Positions 1 through 13,546 of a stretch of 53,402 bases of DNA are shown piece by piece (position 1 is the first letter of the stretch; each line of letters begins with the position of its first letter). This DNA is from Paracoccaceae bacterium (GTDB lineage Bacteria; Pseudomonadota; Alphaproteobacteria; Rhodobacterales; Rhodobacteraceae): positions 1 through 53,402 of the forward strand of contig JANSYF010000017.1 in assembly GCA_024742575.1 (NCBI GenBank). The letters run 5' to 3'. The position numbers and the translations under genes are program-made. Under the pieces are notes generated by a model. That model had not been told where the DNA came from and searched no databases. It worked only from the letters and a program-made list of their open reading frames with translations.

Positions 1-126
1 TCCGTGTTCGATACCTACGACGACATCGTTGCGCGATGCTGTGACGCGTGGAACTTCTTCGCAAACGATCAGGAACGCGTCCGTTCTATCAGTGACCGAG
101 AATATGCCAAAGCGGTCAATTCATAG
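1..126 (+). pseudogene. IS630-family transposase, 3' end only (partial at window edge)
   Basis: Frame 1 is open from the first base to a TAG at 124-126 and reads as the C-terminus of an IS630/DDE-type transposase (VFDTYDDIVARCCDAWNFF, then DREYAKAVNS). In that family the tail follows the last catalytic residue. After the TAG the same frame continues GRWYN, which resembles the way many IS630 transposases end, so the stop may be a nonsense mutation in a decaying copy. The 5' part and left terminal repeat lie outside the window, and no terminal repeat or TA duplication can be confirmed on the right side. Assignment to IS630 is fairly firm; calling it a pseudogene is inference. Confidence 0.6.
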
Positions 127-193
127 GGCCGTTGGTATAACGCAACCACATAATTGGAATTGACTGCCCACGCTGACTTGCTATCCAGAATAC

Positions 194-820
194 GTGACCA
201 AGAACTCAAGCCATCCTCCAATCCGTCGCACCGCCAAAGACATCCGGCGCGAGGAAACGCGCGGTCGTTTGCTTGATGTGGCGCGGCGACTGTTTGCAGA
301 ACGAGACTACGATTCCGTATCAGTGACCGAGATCGCGAAAGAGGCCGGGGTCACACACGGAATGATCAATGTCTATTTTGGCGGCAAACCCGGACTGCTA
401 TACGAAATCGTCCGTCAGACAAACGCGCTTCAATATGTCGACACCGTTGAAACGGGCGCGAGCACAGACAACGCGATGACACAGCTTGAAACAGTGCTGT
501 TGTCTTGGCTTGATGGTGATACCGAAGACACCCGCTTGCTTGCTGTCATGCAATCCTATTCTTGGGTGTGGCCACCGGAAACCGAAGCCGACAACCAAAC
601 AGTCAGGGCCAATTTCAAGGATGCGATCGCATCGATTGTCGAACTTGGCCGTACCACTAAAGAGTTCCGCGCGTCTTTGGACCCCGTTCTCACTGCCAAA
701 TCTATCTGGGCAATTTATACTTGGGGCACCCGTTCTGCGATCTTTGAGGGGGCAACAACGCGTGAATGTCATCGAATGATCATGGCGCAGGTCAAACAGC
801 TTGTTCTTGCGGGCGACTAG
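194..820 (+). CDS. TetR/AcrR family transcriptional regulator
   Basis: This 208-residue protein has the TetR layout. An N-terminal helix-turn-helix spans about residues 21-67, with SVSVTEIAKEAGVTHGMINVYF as the recognition region. A helical ligand-binding and dimerisation domain follows and shows no family-specific signature. It starts with GTG at 194. It is convergent with the hydroxylase gene, whose stop lies 7 bases beyond its own, so the two are not divergently controlled. Members usually repress nearby genes until a small ligand binds; the ligand and target cannot be read here. It sits next to a transposase remnant and may belong to an accessory segment. Confidence 0.85.
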   Translation: MTKNSSHPPIRRTAKDIRREETRGRLLDVARRLFAERDYDSVSVTEIAKEAGVTHGMINVYFGGKPGLLYEIVRQTNALQYVDTVETGASTDNAMTQLETVLLSWLDGDTEDTRLLAVMQSYSWVWPPETEADNQTVRANFKDAIASIVELGRTTKEFRASLDPVLTAKSIWAIYTWGTRSAIFEGATTRECHRMIMAQVKQLVLAGD

Positions 821-827
821 CGCAGCC

Positions 828-1841
828 TCAAGCGCCCATGATGCGTTTGCGTCGTTCCTTCATTTTCGCGTTTGCTTGCTCTGTACCATCATGGAAAGAT
901 CCAAAAAATTTATCCCAGGGAATTTCCAATGAGCCATAATTGCATTCGAAATAACGGTGATGCATCTGGTGGTGGAATGTCCCCAGTTTGAGACGGTTTT
1001 CGTCTTTGACCACCAAGCCCTCGAAACCGGTATGCGTCGTCGCGGCAGTTAGCGTATAATATTGTAGGTGGTACAGAATATGCACAGGATGCGCCGCCAC
1101 GACCCAGTGCACCAGGACCGATCCCAAAAAGATGACATGTTCGACCGGGTGCATCGATAGGCCAGACCATGGTCCAACATTGATGTTCCGATGGTGCAAC
1201 GAATGCACGTGTTTATACAGAAACGGCACATGCAAAAGGCGATGTATCCAGTAGAAATAGAAGCTCTCCCAAATCGGGATCAGCAGGAACAAAAGAACAA
1301 ACCAGACCGGATTTGCCGCCCATGTCAGCATGGGGGCGTAGCCATTGGCCAAGGCCCAGAACATCAGCACCTCGTAGGCAGTCCAAATCGTCACGCCACT
1401 TGCCAAAGTCCAGAACATATTGTCCCGGATTTGCCCGCCCAAAGTGAATTGTTTGCCGTTTTTCATCAAAGGGCGCGGATCGTATTTGAGGCGTTGGCCT
1501 TGCTTGGTGAAGGTATAGAAATAAAGGTGAAGCCCGCCGGCAACGACCGACATCAAGACCACATTGCGGACAAACATTTCGGCAGCCCAGCCAAAGGCTA
1601 GAGCCTTCGTTTCCTCAAGTGGCGGCTGAAACCAGTAAAACGAGACGAACGCGATCGCGACGATAATCAGTTTCTCCGAGATCAGAAACCAAGAGTTCCA
1701 AACCCAGCGAAACATCTCTTTGGGCTGCAGCGGCCAGCGAAAAAATGGAGACACTTGCAGAGGTACGTCTGGAACATGGTTCCATCCTTTAAGCGGCGCG
1801 TCCGACAAACCGAAACTCCGGGAAATATGTTCGTTGCGCAA
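828..1841 (-). CDS. Sterol desaturase / fatty acid hydroxylase family membrane protein
   Basis: This 337-residue integral membrane di-iron oxygenase has the histidine clusters of the fatty-acid-hydroxylase superfamily: HRLLH (200-204), HSLHH (213-217), HPVEH (231-235) and HHQMHH (290-295), followed by the conserved YFECNYG. Hydrophobic segments lie near 55-72, 90-110, 140-158 and 176-198. Such enzymes hydroxylate or desaturate lipids (sterols, carotenoids, alkyl-glycerols, fatty acids) with O2. The substrate cannot be deduced. The frame has a stop directly upstream of the TTG at 1841, which is the first possible start. It has no obvious ribosome-binding site, so the N-terminus is the weak point. 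The gene is probably transcribed alone. Confidence 0.85.
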   Translation of the reverse strand: MRNEHISRSFGLSDAPLKGWNHVPDVPLQVSPFFRWPLQPKEMFRWVWNSWFLISEKLIIVAIAFVSFYWFQPPLEETKALAFGWAAEMFVRNVVLMSVVAGGLHLYFYTFTKQGQRLKYDPRPLMKNGKQFTLGGQIRDNMFWTLASGVTIWTAYEVLMFWALANGYAPMLTWAANPVWFVLLFLLIPIWESFYFYWIHRLLHVPFLYKHVHSLHHRNINVGPWSGLSMHPVEHVIFLGSVLVHWVVAAHPVHILYHLQYYTLTAATTHTGFEGLVVKDENRLKLGTFHHQMHHRYFECNYGSLEIPWDKFFGSFHDGTEQANAKMKERRKRIMGA

Positions 1842-1909
1842 TCACTCTGCCAGATGAAAGGCATTATGTCTGTCTTTTTTGAACCATGGAACCGCGAATA
1901 AGATGTGGG

Positions 1910-2260
1910 CTAAGTCACGTCCCAATCATCTTCGCTTGAAACAGCTCCGATCGCCATCCACGACACGCGGACGCGCGCAACGCGAGTATCCAACCACGTC
2001 CGAAACACTGCATCGAAACCCACTTCCGAAGTATTTTCGGCTGAGATATCTGCTCGAACATTATGCCCGCTATCCATATCCCAAAGCGTCAGAGAAACAT
2101 GCACCAGTGGCGGGGCTGAAAAGGGTGTCTCGAAAGCAATCCATTGACTGCGCGACCGAGACCCCTCTCCTGTCCACATATCGCCACCTTCCTCGAAATC
2201 TGAAAACAGATCAACCGAGCCTTGTGCGACACCTACGCGAGAACTGCTGATGATTTGCAT
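1910..2260 (-). CDS. H-type lectin domain protein
   Basis: This 116-residue protein is almost entirely an H-type lectin domain (about 38-108). The hallmarks are a WIAFETPF strand, a VSLTLWDMDSG turn, NVRADISAENTSEVGF, then FRTWLDTRVARVRVSWMAIG, matching the family pattern TW-DT-V-SW-AIG. In animals this fold binds GalNAc and other sugars; bacterial members are uncharacterised. There is no signal peptide or transmembrane segment, so secretion would need another route. The gene lies downstream of the F1 ATP synthase operon on the same strand, but a strong terminator (2311-2345) separates them, so it should have its own promoter in the roughly 50 bases before its ATG. The family call is firm; the role is unknown. 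Confidence 0.82.
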   Translation of the reverse strand: MQIISSSRVGVAQGSVDLFSDFEEGGDMWTGEGSRSRSQWIAFETPFSAPPLVHVSLTLWDMDSGHNVRADISAENTSEVGFDAVFRTWLDTRVARVRVSWMAIGAVSSEDDWDVT

Positions 2261-2310
2261 ATACCCGTCTCATGAGTTCGTATCGTTCTACCGCAAAGCG
2301 AAGTCCGACA

Positions 2311-2345
2311 AAATGAAAAAAGCCCCGCAAGATTGCGGGGCTCTT
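2311..2345 (-). terminator. Intrinsic terminator of the atpHAGDC operon
   Basis: A perfect 9-bp stem, AGCCCCGCA / TGCGGGGCT, has a short loop and is followed on the minus strand by a run of six T. It lies 22 bases beyond the atpC stop, as expected for the end of the operon. Confidence 0.9.
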
Positions 2346-2366
2346 GTTCTGGAAACGGACGACCGC

Positions 2367-2801
2367 TTAGAGTGACGGTTGTTTCGTGGACAACCCGATA
2401 TGTGTTCCCACCGCGACCATGTCGGCGAGCAGTTTTGCTGCATCATCGACCGGACCAGGTTCGTTCTTGAATGTTTCTTTGGTCTGCTTATACGCCGAGT
2501 GCGCCTCGTCGACCATCGCCTCATACGCGGCCTGATCGACGTCGGCCTTAGGGACCGCACGTTCAGCAAGAACCGACAGGCCCTCACCGAGTTCGGCAAA
2601 TCCGCCAGTCACAACGAACTCTTCGACGCCCTTGTCGGTTTCAACCTTGAGAACACCGGGACGCAACGTGGTGATAAGCGGCGCATGGTTCGGCATCGCC
2701 GTCATGTCGCCATCGGCACCCGGGATCTGCACAGATTTGACCTGCGCCGACATAAGGCTGCGCTCGGGGCTGACCAGATCGAATTGCATGGTCTCTGCCA
2801 T
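2367..2801 (-). CDS. atpC: F1 ATP synthase epsilon subunit
   Basis: The 144-residue epsilon subunit belongs to the F1 central stalk. It couples gamma rotation to the catalytic ring and can inhibit ATP hydrolysis. The N-terminal beta-sandwich is clear ([14 protein letters not shown], then the conserved [24 protein letters not shown]). The C-terminal helical part (about 90-144) is short and diverged, as is common in alphaproteobacteria. It is the last gene of the atp operon, separated from atpD by 85 bases holding a hairpin (2847-2870). The GGAGATCAC sequence just before the ATG supports the start. Confidence 0.95.
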   Translation of the reverse strand: MAETMQFDLVSPERSLMSAQVKSVQIPGADGDMTAMPNHAPLITTLRPGVLKVETDKGVEEFVVTGGFAELGEGLSVLAERAVPKADVDQAAYEAMVDEAHSAYKQTKETFKNEPGPVDDAAKLLADMVAVGTHIGLSTKQPSL

Positions 2802-2846
2802 GAGTGATCTCCTTTTGGGTGGTGCGCTCGTCTGCCCTTACAGGCA

Positions 2847-2870
2847 CCCTCGCGAGAAAGCCCGCGAGGG
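2847..2870 (-). promoter_or_regulatory. atpD-atpC intercistronic hairpin
   Basis: A perfect 8-bp GC-rich stem (CCCTCGCG / CGCGAGGG) with an 8-base loop lies in the 85-base gap between the beta and epsilon genes. No T-run follows on the minus strand, so it is not a classical terminator. An RNA-stabilising, processing or partial-termination role fits the 3:1 beta:epsilon stoichiometry, but that is inference. Confidence 0.6.
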
Positions 2871-2886
2871 TTGATGAGCACCCGGT

Positions 2887-5209
<2,323 letters not shown>

Positions 5210-5221
5210 CGCCTCGTCTCC

Positions 5222-6760
5222 TTACGAGAAATCGGCTGCGTATTCGTCAATCGCGGCCTTGAGCTTGTCGGCGGCGTCACCCTTGATCTTCGGATCGTCG
5301 TTGGTGATCCAGTCGAGAATGTCCTGACGCTTGCCGCGCATGTGCCCAAGCAGACCATTTTCAAAGTCCTTGACCCGATCCATCGGAACCTTGTCGAGAT
5401 AGCCGTTTGTGCCTGCAAAGATCACGCAGACGATTTCCGCGTTGGTAAGAGGCGCGTATTGCGGCTGTTTCATCAACTCGGTCAGACGCGCACCCCGGTT
5501 CAGCAACTGCTGGGTCGAGGCATCTAGGTCGGAGCCGAACTGGGCAAAGGCCGCCATTTCGCGATACTGCGCGAGGGACAGTTTCACCGGGCCTGCAACA
5601 GAGGACATCGCTTTGGTCTGAGCGGACGAACCCACACGAGACACCGACAGACCAGTGTTCACCGCAGGGCGAATACCTTGGTAGAAGAGTTCGGTTTCAA
5701 GGAAGATCTGACCGTCGGTGATCGAAATCACGTTTGTCGGAATAAACGCCGAAACGTCCCCACCTTGGGTTTCGATGACAGGCAGAGCCGTCAGCGAACC
5801 GGAACCATGATCTTCGCTCAATTTCGCGGAGCGTTCCAGCAGACGCGAGTGGAGATAGAAAACGTCACCAGGATACGCTTCACGGCCCGGCGGGCGACGA
5901 AGAAGCAGGGACATCTGGCGATACGCAACGGCCTGCTTGGAAAGGTCATCATAGATGATCAGCGCGTGGCGGCCATTGTCACGGAAGTGCTCCGCCATCG
6001 ACGTCGCGGCGTAAGGTGCCAAAAACTGCAGCGGCGCAGGATCGGACGCTGTCGCGGCAACCACGATGGAATACTCGATCGCGCCACTCTCTTCGAGCTT
6101 CTTCACCAGCTGCGCCACTGTGGAACGCTTCTGGCCGATCGCAACGTAGATGCAGTAGAGCTTCTTGCTCTCGTCATCGCCAGCCGCGTCGTTGTAGGAT
6201 TTCTGGTTCAGGATCGCGTCCAGTGCAACGGCAGTTTTGCCGGTCTGACGGTCACCAATGATGAGCTCTCGCTGGCCACGACCGATCGGGATCATGGAGT
6301 CGACAGCCTTGAGGCCTGTCGCCATCGGTTCGTGAACCGACTTACGCGGGATGATGCCCGGCGCTTTGACGTCCGCGATCGAACGCTCGGTTGTTGCAAT
6401 AGGGCCCTTGCCGTCAATCGGGTTACCCAGACCGTCTACAACGCGGCCTAGCAGAGCGTCACCAACAGGCACGTCCACAATCGCGTTTGTACGCTTAACA
6501 GTGTCGCCTTCTTTGATGTCCCGGTCGGAACCGAAGATCACGATACCGACGTTGTCAGCTTCGAGGTTGAGCGCCATGCCGCGAATTCCACCCGGGAATT
6601 CGACCATTTCACCGGCCTGAATATTGTCGAGGCCATAAACGCGCGCAATACCGTCACCAACGGACAGGACTCGGCCCACCTCGGTGACTTCGGCGTCCTG
6701 CCCGAAGTTCTTGATCTGCTCCTTAAGGATCGCAGAAATCTCGGCTGCTTGGATACCCAT
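5222..6760 (-). CDS. atpA: F1 ATP synthase alpha subunit
   Basis: The 512-residue alpha subunit forms the F1 hexamer with beta and carries the non-catalytic nucleotide site. The P-loop is GDRQTGKT (169-176). The region [15 protein letters not shown] carries the arginine that reaches into the catalytic site of beta. Family N-terminus ([19 protein letters not shown]) and length are normal. The ATG lies directly against the atpH stop, which suggests translational coupling between the two. Confidence 0.98.
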   Translation of the reverse strand: MGIQAAEISAILKEQIKNFGQDAEVTEVGRVLSVGDGIARVYGLDNIQAGEMVEFPGGIRGMALNLEADNVGIVIFGSDRDIKEGDTVKRTNAIVDVPVGDALLGRVVDGLGNPIDGKGPIATTERSIADVKAPGIIPRKSVHEPMATGLKAVDSMIPIGRGQRELIIGDRQTGKTAVALDAILNQKSYNDAAGDDESKKLYCIYVAIGQKRSTVAQLVKKLEESGAIEYSIVVAATASDPAPLQFLAPYAATSMAEHFRDNGRHALIIYDDLSKQAVAYRQMSLLLRRPPGREAYPGDVFYLHSRLLERSAKLSEDHGSGSLTALPVIETQGGDVSAFIPTNVISITDGQIFLETELFYQGIRPAVNTGLSVSRVGSSAQTKAMSSVAGPVKLSLAQYREMAAFAQFGSDLDASTQQLLNRGARLTELMKQPQYAPLTNAEIVCVIFAGTNGYLDKVPMDRVKDFENGLLGHMRGKRQDILDWITNDDPKIKGDAADKLKAAIDEYAADFS

Positions 6761-7321
6761 TTATCCGACCTCTTTCATTGCATTCTGGAGGGAGTTGAGC
6801 TTGGAGCGGATCGACGTGTCGATCATCTTCGAGCCCACTTTAACGACAAGACCGCCGATGAGGGATTCATCAACGGTCGCATTGATCTTAACATCTTTGC
6901 CGACTTGCGCCTTAAGAGTTTTAGCAAGCTCTTTCGACTGTGCGGCGGTCAGCTTTACGGCAGAAGCGACATCGGCGGTCACCTCGCCTTTTTCTTCCGC
7001 GATCTGGCCACGCAGACGGTTGATCATCTGCGGCAGGACAAACAAGCGACGCTTGGACGCCATCAACGCCAGCACATTCTGCATCGTCTTGGTCAGACCC
7101 ATTTTGGCAGCAACTGCTGTGATCGCATTCGCCTGCGAGTCACGGCTGTAAATTGGTGAATGGATCAAGTCGGTCAGTTCTGGACTGCTGGCAAGTGCGG
7201 CCGACAGATCGTCGAGGTTCGCTTCGAGCTTTTCAAGCTCTTTACCCTCTTTGGCTAGGTCGAAGACCGCCGTGGCATAGCGATCCGCGATGCCAGAGGA
7301 AATGGATGCTGATTCAGACAC
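6761..7321 (-). CDS. atpH: F1 ATP synthase delta subunit
   Basis: This 186-residue delta subunit (OSCP equivalent) joins the top of F1 to the F0 peripheral stalk. The signature [14 protein letters not shown] starts the N-terminal helical domain, and [22 protein letters not shown] closes the protein. Two in-frame GTG codons are possible. The second (7321) has a GGAAGG ribosome-binding site 6 bases upstream and gives the family N-terminus [12 protein letters not shown]. The first (7327) would sit only 3 bases from that site. I therefore start at 7321. It is the first gene of atpHAGDC. Confidence 0.95.
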   Translation of the reverse strand: MSESASISSGIADRYATAVFDLAKEGKELEKLEANLDDLSAALASSPELTDLIHSPIYSRDSQANAITAVAAKMGLTKTMQNVLALMASKRRLFVLPQMINRLRGQIAEEKGEVTADVASAVKLTAAQSKELAKTLKAQVGKDVKINATVDESLIGGLVVKVGSKMIDTSIRSKLNSLQNAMKEVG

Positions 7322-7478
7322 GTCCACCCTTCCGCTATTCTGCCTCCGATCCCCCGAATTACCGGTGGTCAGAGGCGTTTTCAGTTTGGCAAATGCCGCA
7401 TGGCATAGAAATCAGCGCGGATGTAGCAGAGCCGCCCCTAGCCCGCAACACGGTATGGTGTTTTCCTACCACCCCCGA

Positions 7479-7500
7479 AACGCCTTATTTTTAGGGCGTT
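7479..7500. repeat. Inverted repeat upstream of atp operon
   Basis: AACGCC and GGCGTT flank an AT-rich centre. As plus-strand RNA it could form a 9-bp stem with one G-U pair and a UUUU loop, but no T-run follows, so an operator or a folded element is more likely than a terminator. It lies about 160 bases upstream of the atpH start. Confidence 0.45.
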
Positions 7501-7601
7501 AGCCCAACTGCGACGTATTGCGCGCTCGAACAGTCGATTTTTTCCACCATATTTGGGCGATTGCGGCGATTCCTTAGCTGATTATCCGGGCAACCAAGCT
7601 T

Positions 7602-7618
7602 TGCCTAAAGTTTAGGCA
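7602..7618. repeat. 17-bp palindrome TGCCTAAAGTTTAGGCA
   Basis: This is a perfect inverted repeat (TGCCTAAA / TTTAGGCA) around one central G. It lies 35 bases beyond the PhzF stop and about 280 bases upstream of atpH. The compact odd-length dyad is typical of a homodimeric repressor or activator site. I do not recognise the regulator. Confidence 0.5.
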
Positions 7619-7653
7619 CCCCGGCAAATCTGGCACTTCTGGCCCAAATGGTT

Positions 7654-8499
7654 TTACAAAGTAACGGTGCCGTCGATGACGATATGAGAGTGCCCCCCGA
7701 TCAGGACGCGATCCGAACCGTCACGTGGCGCTCGGACGAATACGCGACCGGAACGCCCCAAACAGGTTCCTTGTGCGATGGTCAAATCGCGGGTCAAGCG
7801 GCCTTCGGACCACATCCACCGCGCCAATGCAGCATTTAGAGAACCGGTAATTGGGTCTTCGCTCATCCCGCTGGACGGCGACAGATTCCGAACTTCGAAA
7901 TCGCAATCCGCGCAGTCGGCATGAGGCCCAATCACGCTGACACCAACATAGTCCGGCCAACGCACAAGGCTTGAGTCGATGGCAAGGACATCTTCAGCCG
8001 ACACAAGTTCGAGCACGTTCCAGATTGGTCCGTTCTCGAGAACAGCAGTTCGACGGACCCGTGACATGTCGATCCGCAAAGCCGCGCAAAGATCGGATTT
8101 CGCGCGAGCCCCCATCGGAGCGACCTTCGTCTGTGGCGCGACGAATGCCGGGACTGCGCTCGTCATGTCGATTTCAACTAACCCAATCGCGCATTCCTGA
8201 ATGACTTTGCCCTCATCCCGCGCTTTTCCTCCGCAATGCAGCCAAGCTGCGCAGCTGCCCAGTGTGGGATGCCCAGCAAAAAGCATCTCGCGCGCTGTGG
8301 TAAAAATGCGCAAACGGTAGTCCGCTGCCGGATTTGTAGGTGGGAGTAAGAAGGTCGTCTCAGCAAGGTTTGTCCAAGCCGCGAATTGTTGCATCTGCTC
8401 GTCTGTGAGGTCATCGGACTCTACGACGACGGCTAGGCCGTTTCCCTTTGACGGTTCGGCCGTGAAAACGTCTGCTTGAATGAATCGTCTTGGCTGCAT
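7654..8499 (-). CDS. PhzF-family isomerase/epimerase-like protein
   Basis: This 281-residue protein has the PhzF fold of two diaminopimelate-epimerase-like halves. Conserved pieces are the N-terminal FIQADVFT and GNGLAVV, NLAETTF with the candidate catalytic glutamate (E47), FAGHPTLG (about 74-81), and DPITGSLNAALA in the second half. PhzF itself isomerises a phenazine precursor, but most homologues, in genomes without phenazine genes, have unknown substrates. No phenazine genes are present here, so a phenazine function should not be assumed. It lies 20 bases downstream of the methyltransferase gene on the same strand and is probably co-transcribed with it. Confidence 0.88.
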   Translation of the reverse strand: MQPRRFIQADVFTAEPSKGNGLAVVVESDDLTDEQMQQFAAWTNLAETTFLLPPTNPAADYRLRIFTTAREMLFAGHPTLGSCAAWLHCGGKARDEGKVIQECAIGLVEIDMTSAVPAFVAPQTKVAPMGARAKSDLCAALRIDMSRVRRTAVLENGPIWNVLELVSAEDVLAIDSSLVRWPDYVGVSVIGPHADCADCDFEVRNLSPSSGMSEDPITGSLNAALARWMWSEGRLTRDLTIAQGTCLGRSGRVFVRAPRDGSDRVLIGGHSHIVIDGTVTL

Positions 8500-8519
8500 C
8501 CATACCTCCGAATAATCTA

Positions 8520-9281
8520 CTAATCGGTCAGAACTCGCGCTCGTGCAGGTTTTGCTGACGGGGTCGGAACAAGTTTGCCCAACGGGTTCAAGACTCGGCT
8601 TTCCGATTTGGTGCCGCGCGATGTCGGGCTTGTCTTGGTCACTTCAACGATCAAGACGCCACCCGCAATCAAAGCTGACACGCTGCGACCCATCTGCTCC
8701 CAAAAGCGCCCGGTTTTCATCCAAAAGCGCCGGGTCGATGGCGGTTGATATAGAACCGCTGTGTGTCTTTGCGGTGCAAAATTATGTGCCTTAAGCTGCG
8801 CCTCAAGCTGACCCATGGAATAGGGACGACCATATCCAAAGGGTGTCGCATCCGACCGCGCCCAAAGCCCGGACCGGTTCGGTACGATAAACAGCGCTTT
8901 ACCGCCGGGCCCCAACACCCGCCAGCATTCTTCCAGAACCGCCGAAGGACGCTCAGACGTTTCCAACCCATGCATAAGAATTAGCTTGTCAAAACGACCA
9001 TTCTCAATCGGCCAAAGGGTCTCTTCGCACAACACAGACACATTTGGCACCCCAGCAGGCCACGGCATTACACCTTGCTGTGCGGGCATCAGCCCGATCA
9101 CACGCCGTGCATCTGAAAGATAAGGTCGCAGCAAGGGCACAGCGAACCCGAAACCGCCAACTGATTGCTGCTTCGCCTCGGGCCAAAACGTGGTCACCTG
9201 ATCACGAACAACGCGTTGCGCCACCCGACCAATCGCGCTGCGATAGTAGAAGCTGTGCAACCGCTGCACATCAAGATGCAT
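8520..9281 (-). CDS. Class I SAM-dependent methyltransferase
   Basis: This 253-residue protein is recognised by its methyltransferase-11-type second half: [22 protein letters not shown], then [18 protein letters not shown]. The N-terminal region [14 protein letters not shown] stands where SAM-binding motif I would be but is degenerate, so activity is not certain. Two starts are possible; the ATG at 9281 has GGAGG 6 bases upstream and is preferred over 9293. It is divergent from gloB, 62 bases away. The substrate is unknown. Confidence 0.78.
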   Translation of the reverse strand: MHLDVQRLHSFYYRSAIGRVAQRVVRDQVTTFWPEAKQQSVGGFGFAVPLLRPYLSDARRVIGLMPAQQGVMPWPAGVPNVSVLCEETLWPIENGRFDKLILMHGLETSERPSAVLEECWRVLGPGGKALFIVPNRSGLWARSDATPFGYGRPYSMGQLEAQLKAHNFAPQRHTAVLYQPPSTRRFWMKTGRFWEQMGRSVSALIAGGVLIVEVTKTSPTSRGTKSESRVLNPLGKLVPTPSAKPARARVLTD

Positions 9282-9343
9282 TTGGGCCTCCAAAGATTTT
9301 GGCCTAGTTTGCCGTAAGTCTACCTACCACGGAAAGAAACGCC

Positions 9344-10111
9344 ATGCCCCTTGAACTCGTTACCTTGCCCGCTTTGTCAGACAATTACACGTATCTCCTG
9401 CATGATAGCAGAAGTGGCGCAACAGCCTGTATTGACGTGCCAGAAGCACAACCTTTACTGAACGAACTGAGCAAACGCGGCTGGACGCTTACCGAAATAT
9501 GGCTCACGCATCACCACCACGACCACATCGGTGGCGTTGAGGACCTGCTGAACACCTATGATGCCAAGGTCTCTGGTGCAAAAGCAGACCGCCATCGTCT
9601 TCCACCCTTGAACCGAGAAGTCGCCGACGGCGACCGCTTCGAATTCGGAGGCGAGGCGATCGACGTGCTTGATGTATCCGGGCACACGGTCGGCCACATA
9701 GCTTTTGTTGCATCAGAGTCTGGATACGCCTTTACAGCAGACAGCCTGATGGCGCTGGGGTGTGGCCGTCTTTTCGAAGGCACAGCGGCACAGATGTGGG
9801 AGTCGCTGCAAAAGCTTGCTGCACTTGATCCCAACACTCTGATTTGTTCGGGCCACGAATACACGCAGGCCAACGCTCGCTTTGCAATCACTATCGATCC
9901 AGACAATCCCGACTTGAAAGCAAGGATCGACCACATAAATTCATTGCGTGAAAGAAACGAACCCACGGTTCCCAGCAAGTTGTCCGAAGAAATGGCGACG
10001 AACCCATTTCTGCGCGCCGATGACGCTTCTGTCCAAGCCCACTTGGACATGATCGGTGCCGCACCCGTCGACGTATTTGCTGAGATTCGCGCCCGCAAGG
10101 ATCGCTTCTAA
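9344..10111 (+). CDS. gloB: Hydroxyacylglutathione hydrolase (glyoxalase II)
   Basis: This 255-residue metallo-beta-lactamase-fold enzyme hydrolyses S-lactoylglutathione to lactate and glutathione, the second step of methylglyoxal detoxification. The metal-binding motif is THHHHDH (55-61), with further ligands in SGHTVGH and CGHEYTQ. The C-terminal domain with RERNEPTVPSKLSEEMATNPFLR is specific to glyoxalase II and separates it from other MBL-fold hydrolases. Length is normal. It probably has its own promoter in the 62-base divergent region. Confidence 0.95.
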   Translation: MPLELVTLPALSDNYTYLLHDSRSGATACIDVPEAQPLLNELSKRGWTLTEIWLTHHHHDHIGGVEDLLNTYDAKVSGAKADRHRLPPLNREVADGDRFEFGGEAIDVLDVSGHTVGHIAFVASESGYAFTADSLMALGCGRLFEGTAAQMWESLQKLAALDPNTLICSGHEYTQANARFAITIDPDNPDLKARIDHINSLRERNEPTVPSKLSEEMATNPFLRADDASVQAHLDMIGAAPVDVFAEIRARKDRF

Positions 10112-10173
10112 GGCAATTTCACAAGAACTTGTGCGCAATTGCACTTTTGTACCCTGTCAAGGCAAAGAAAAAA

Positions 10174-10210
10174 CTTGAAGGTTTGTAGGTAACGACCACA
10201 CTTTAACACT
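10174..10210 (+). promoter_or_regulatory. Possible clpA promoter (heat-shock-like -35)
   Basis: CTTGAA at 10174-10179 matches the -35 element of RpoH-type promoters and is followed about 17-20 bases later by CCACACTTTAACAC, a poor -10 match. It lies in the 157-base gloB-clpA gap. The assignment rests on one hexamer and is tentative. Confidence 0.25.
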
Positions 10211-10268
10211 AGGATGAAAGTTGTGTCGTAGCGTGCGTCACAACAAACAAAAGAAGGAGCACTCAACC

Positions 10269-12589
<2,321 letters not shown>

Positions 12590-12593
<4 letters not shown>

Positions 12594-13543
12594 TCCGCAG
12601 CGTCATCGCAATACTCATCACGTCCGCCACACCAAATGTGGCGGACGTTTCCTTTTTGGGCTTGCCCCTTGATTGCGTATTGGGCGAAACCTGCGTGATC
12701 GAGGATTACCCAGACGTCGACCAGACCGCAGCCGCTTCGGATTACCGTTGCGGGCTCAAAACACGGGACGGTCACAGCGGGACAGACATTGCGCTTCTGT
12801 CTTTTGAACAAATGCACCAAGGCGTCCATGTAATCGCCGCCGCCGATGGGCGGGTCGAAGCGATCCGCAATACACGTCCCGATCAGCCCTACGTTCCAGG
12901 AACGAATTTGAACGGTGAAGAGTGCGGCAATGCTGTTCGGATAAACCACGGCAATGGTTACCAATCCGTTTATTGTCACATGAAGCTGGGATCGGTGCGC
13001 GTCACCCCTGGGCAAAGAGTTGTGCGCGGGCAGCTTCTTGGGGAAGTCGGCTTAAGCGGCTTGACCAATTATCCGCATCTGCACCTGACAATCACTCAAG
13101 GTGCCGAGATCATAGACCCTTTTGCCCCCAGTCAATCCAACACCTGCAGTGAACCCTTGGAAACGCTCTGGCTAGACACACCTCCCTACAACGACGCCGG
13201 TCTATTTACGGTAGGTTTGTCGGACAGCGTGCCCGACCTAGACGCCATCCAATCCGGTGAGGCACGCCGTACGACGCTGTCTCAGAACGATGCGATGGTG
13301 CTTTATGCGCATGCGTTCAATGGCAACACGCATGACCGGATCGAGCTGACGGTGATCGGCCCTGATGGAAACGTATTCGACCACACGGCCACGCTGGATC
13401 TGGACCAAGCTCAGTCAATGCGTGCCTACGGACGCCGTGCCCCCAGTCAAGGCTGGTCCAAAGGCGACTATCGTGGCTACGCGCGATTAATCCGCGGCAA
13501 CACGATCCTTGCCGTGCGCCATGCAGACATCACCATAGAATAG
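12590..13543 (+). CDS. M23 family metallopeptidase (LytM-type, secreted)
   Basis: This 317-residue protein has a short hydrophobic N-terminus (likely signal peptide) and an M23 domain with complete zinc ligands: H62 and D66 in HSGTD, and HLH at 163-165. The region NHGNGYQSVYCHM and the GLSGLTNYPHLHL stretch are typical. M23 enzymes cut peptide cross-links in peptidoglycan. A C-terminal extension of about 130 residues (190-317) looks like a beta-rich accessory domain that I do not recognise. The GTG start overlaps the clpA stop (GTGA), so translation is probably coupled. The gene is convergent with the peptidoglycan-binding stator-like gene, only 3 bases apart. Confidence 0.85.
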
Positions 13544-13546
13544 ACG

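Larger units (their letters stand above)
7322..7653. promoter_or_regulatory. atp operon upstream region (332 bases without a gene)
   Basis: This gap between atpH and the PhzF gene must hold the atp promoter, since both genes run leftwards. A weak sigma-70-like candidate on the minus strand is TTGCGG (7443-7448) and TACATC (7420-7425) with a 17-base spacer; only three bases of each hexamer match consensus, so confidence is low. Two dyads, listed separately, lie further upstream at 7479-7500 and 7602-7618. No coding potential is visible. Confidence 0.45.

Noticed and set aside
7654..8499. Phenazine biosynthesis function for the PhzF-like gene
   Set aside because: No other phenazine gene is present in the window, and PhzF homologues are widespread with other roles.
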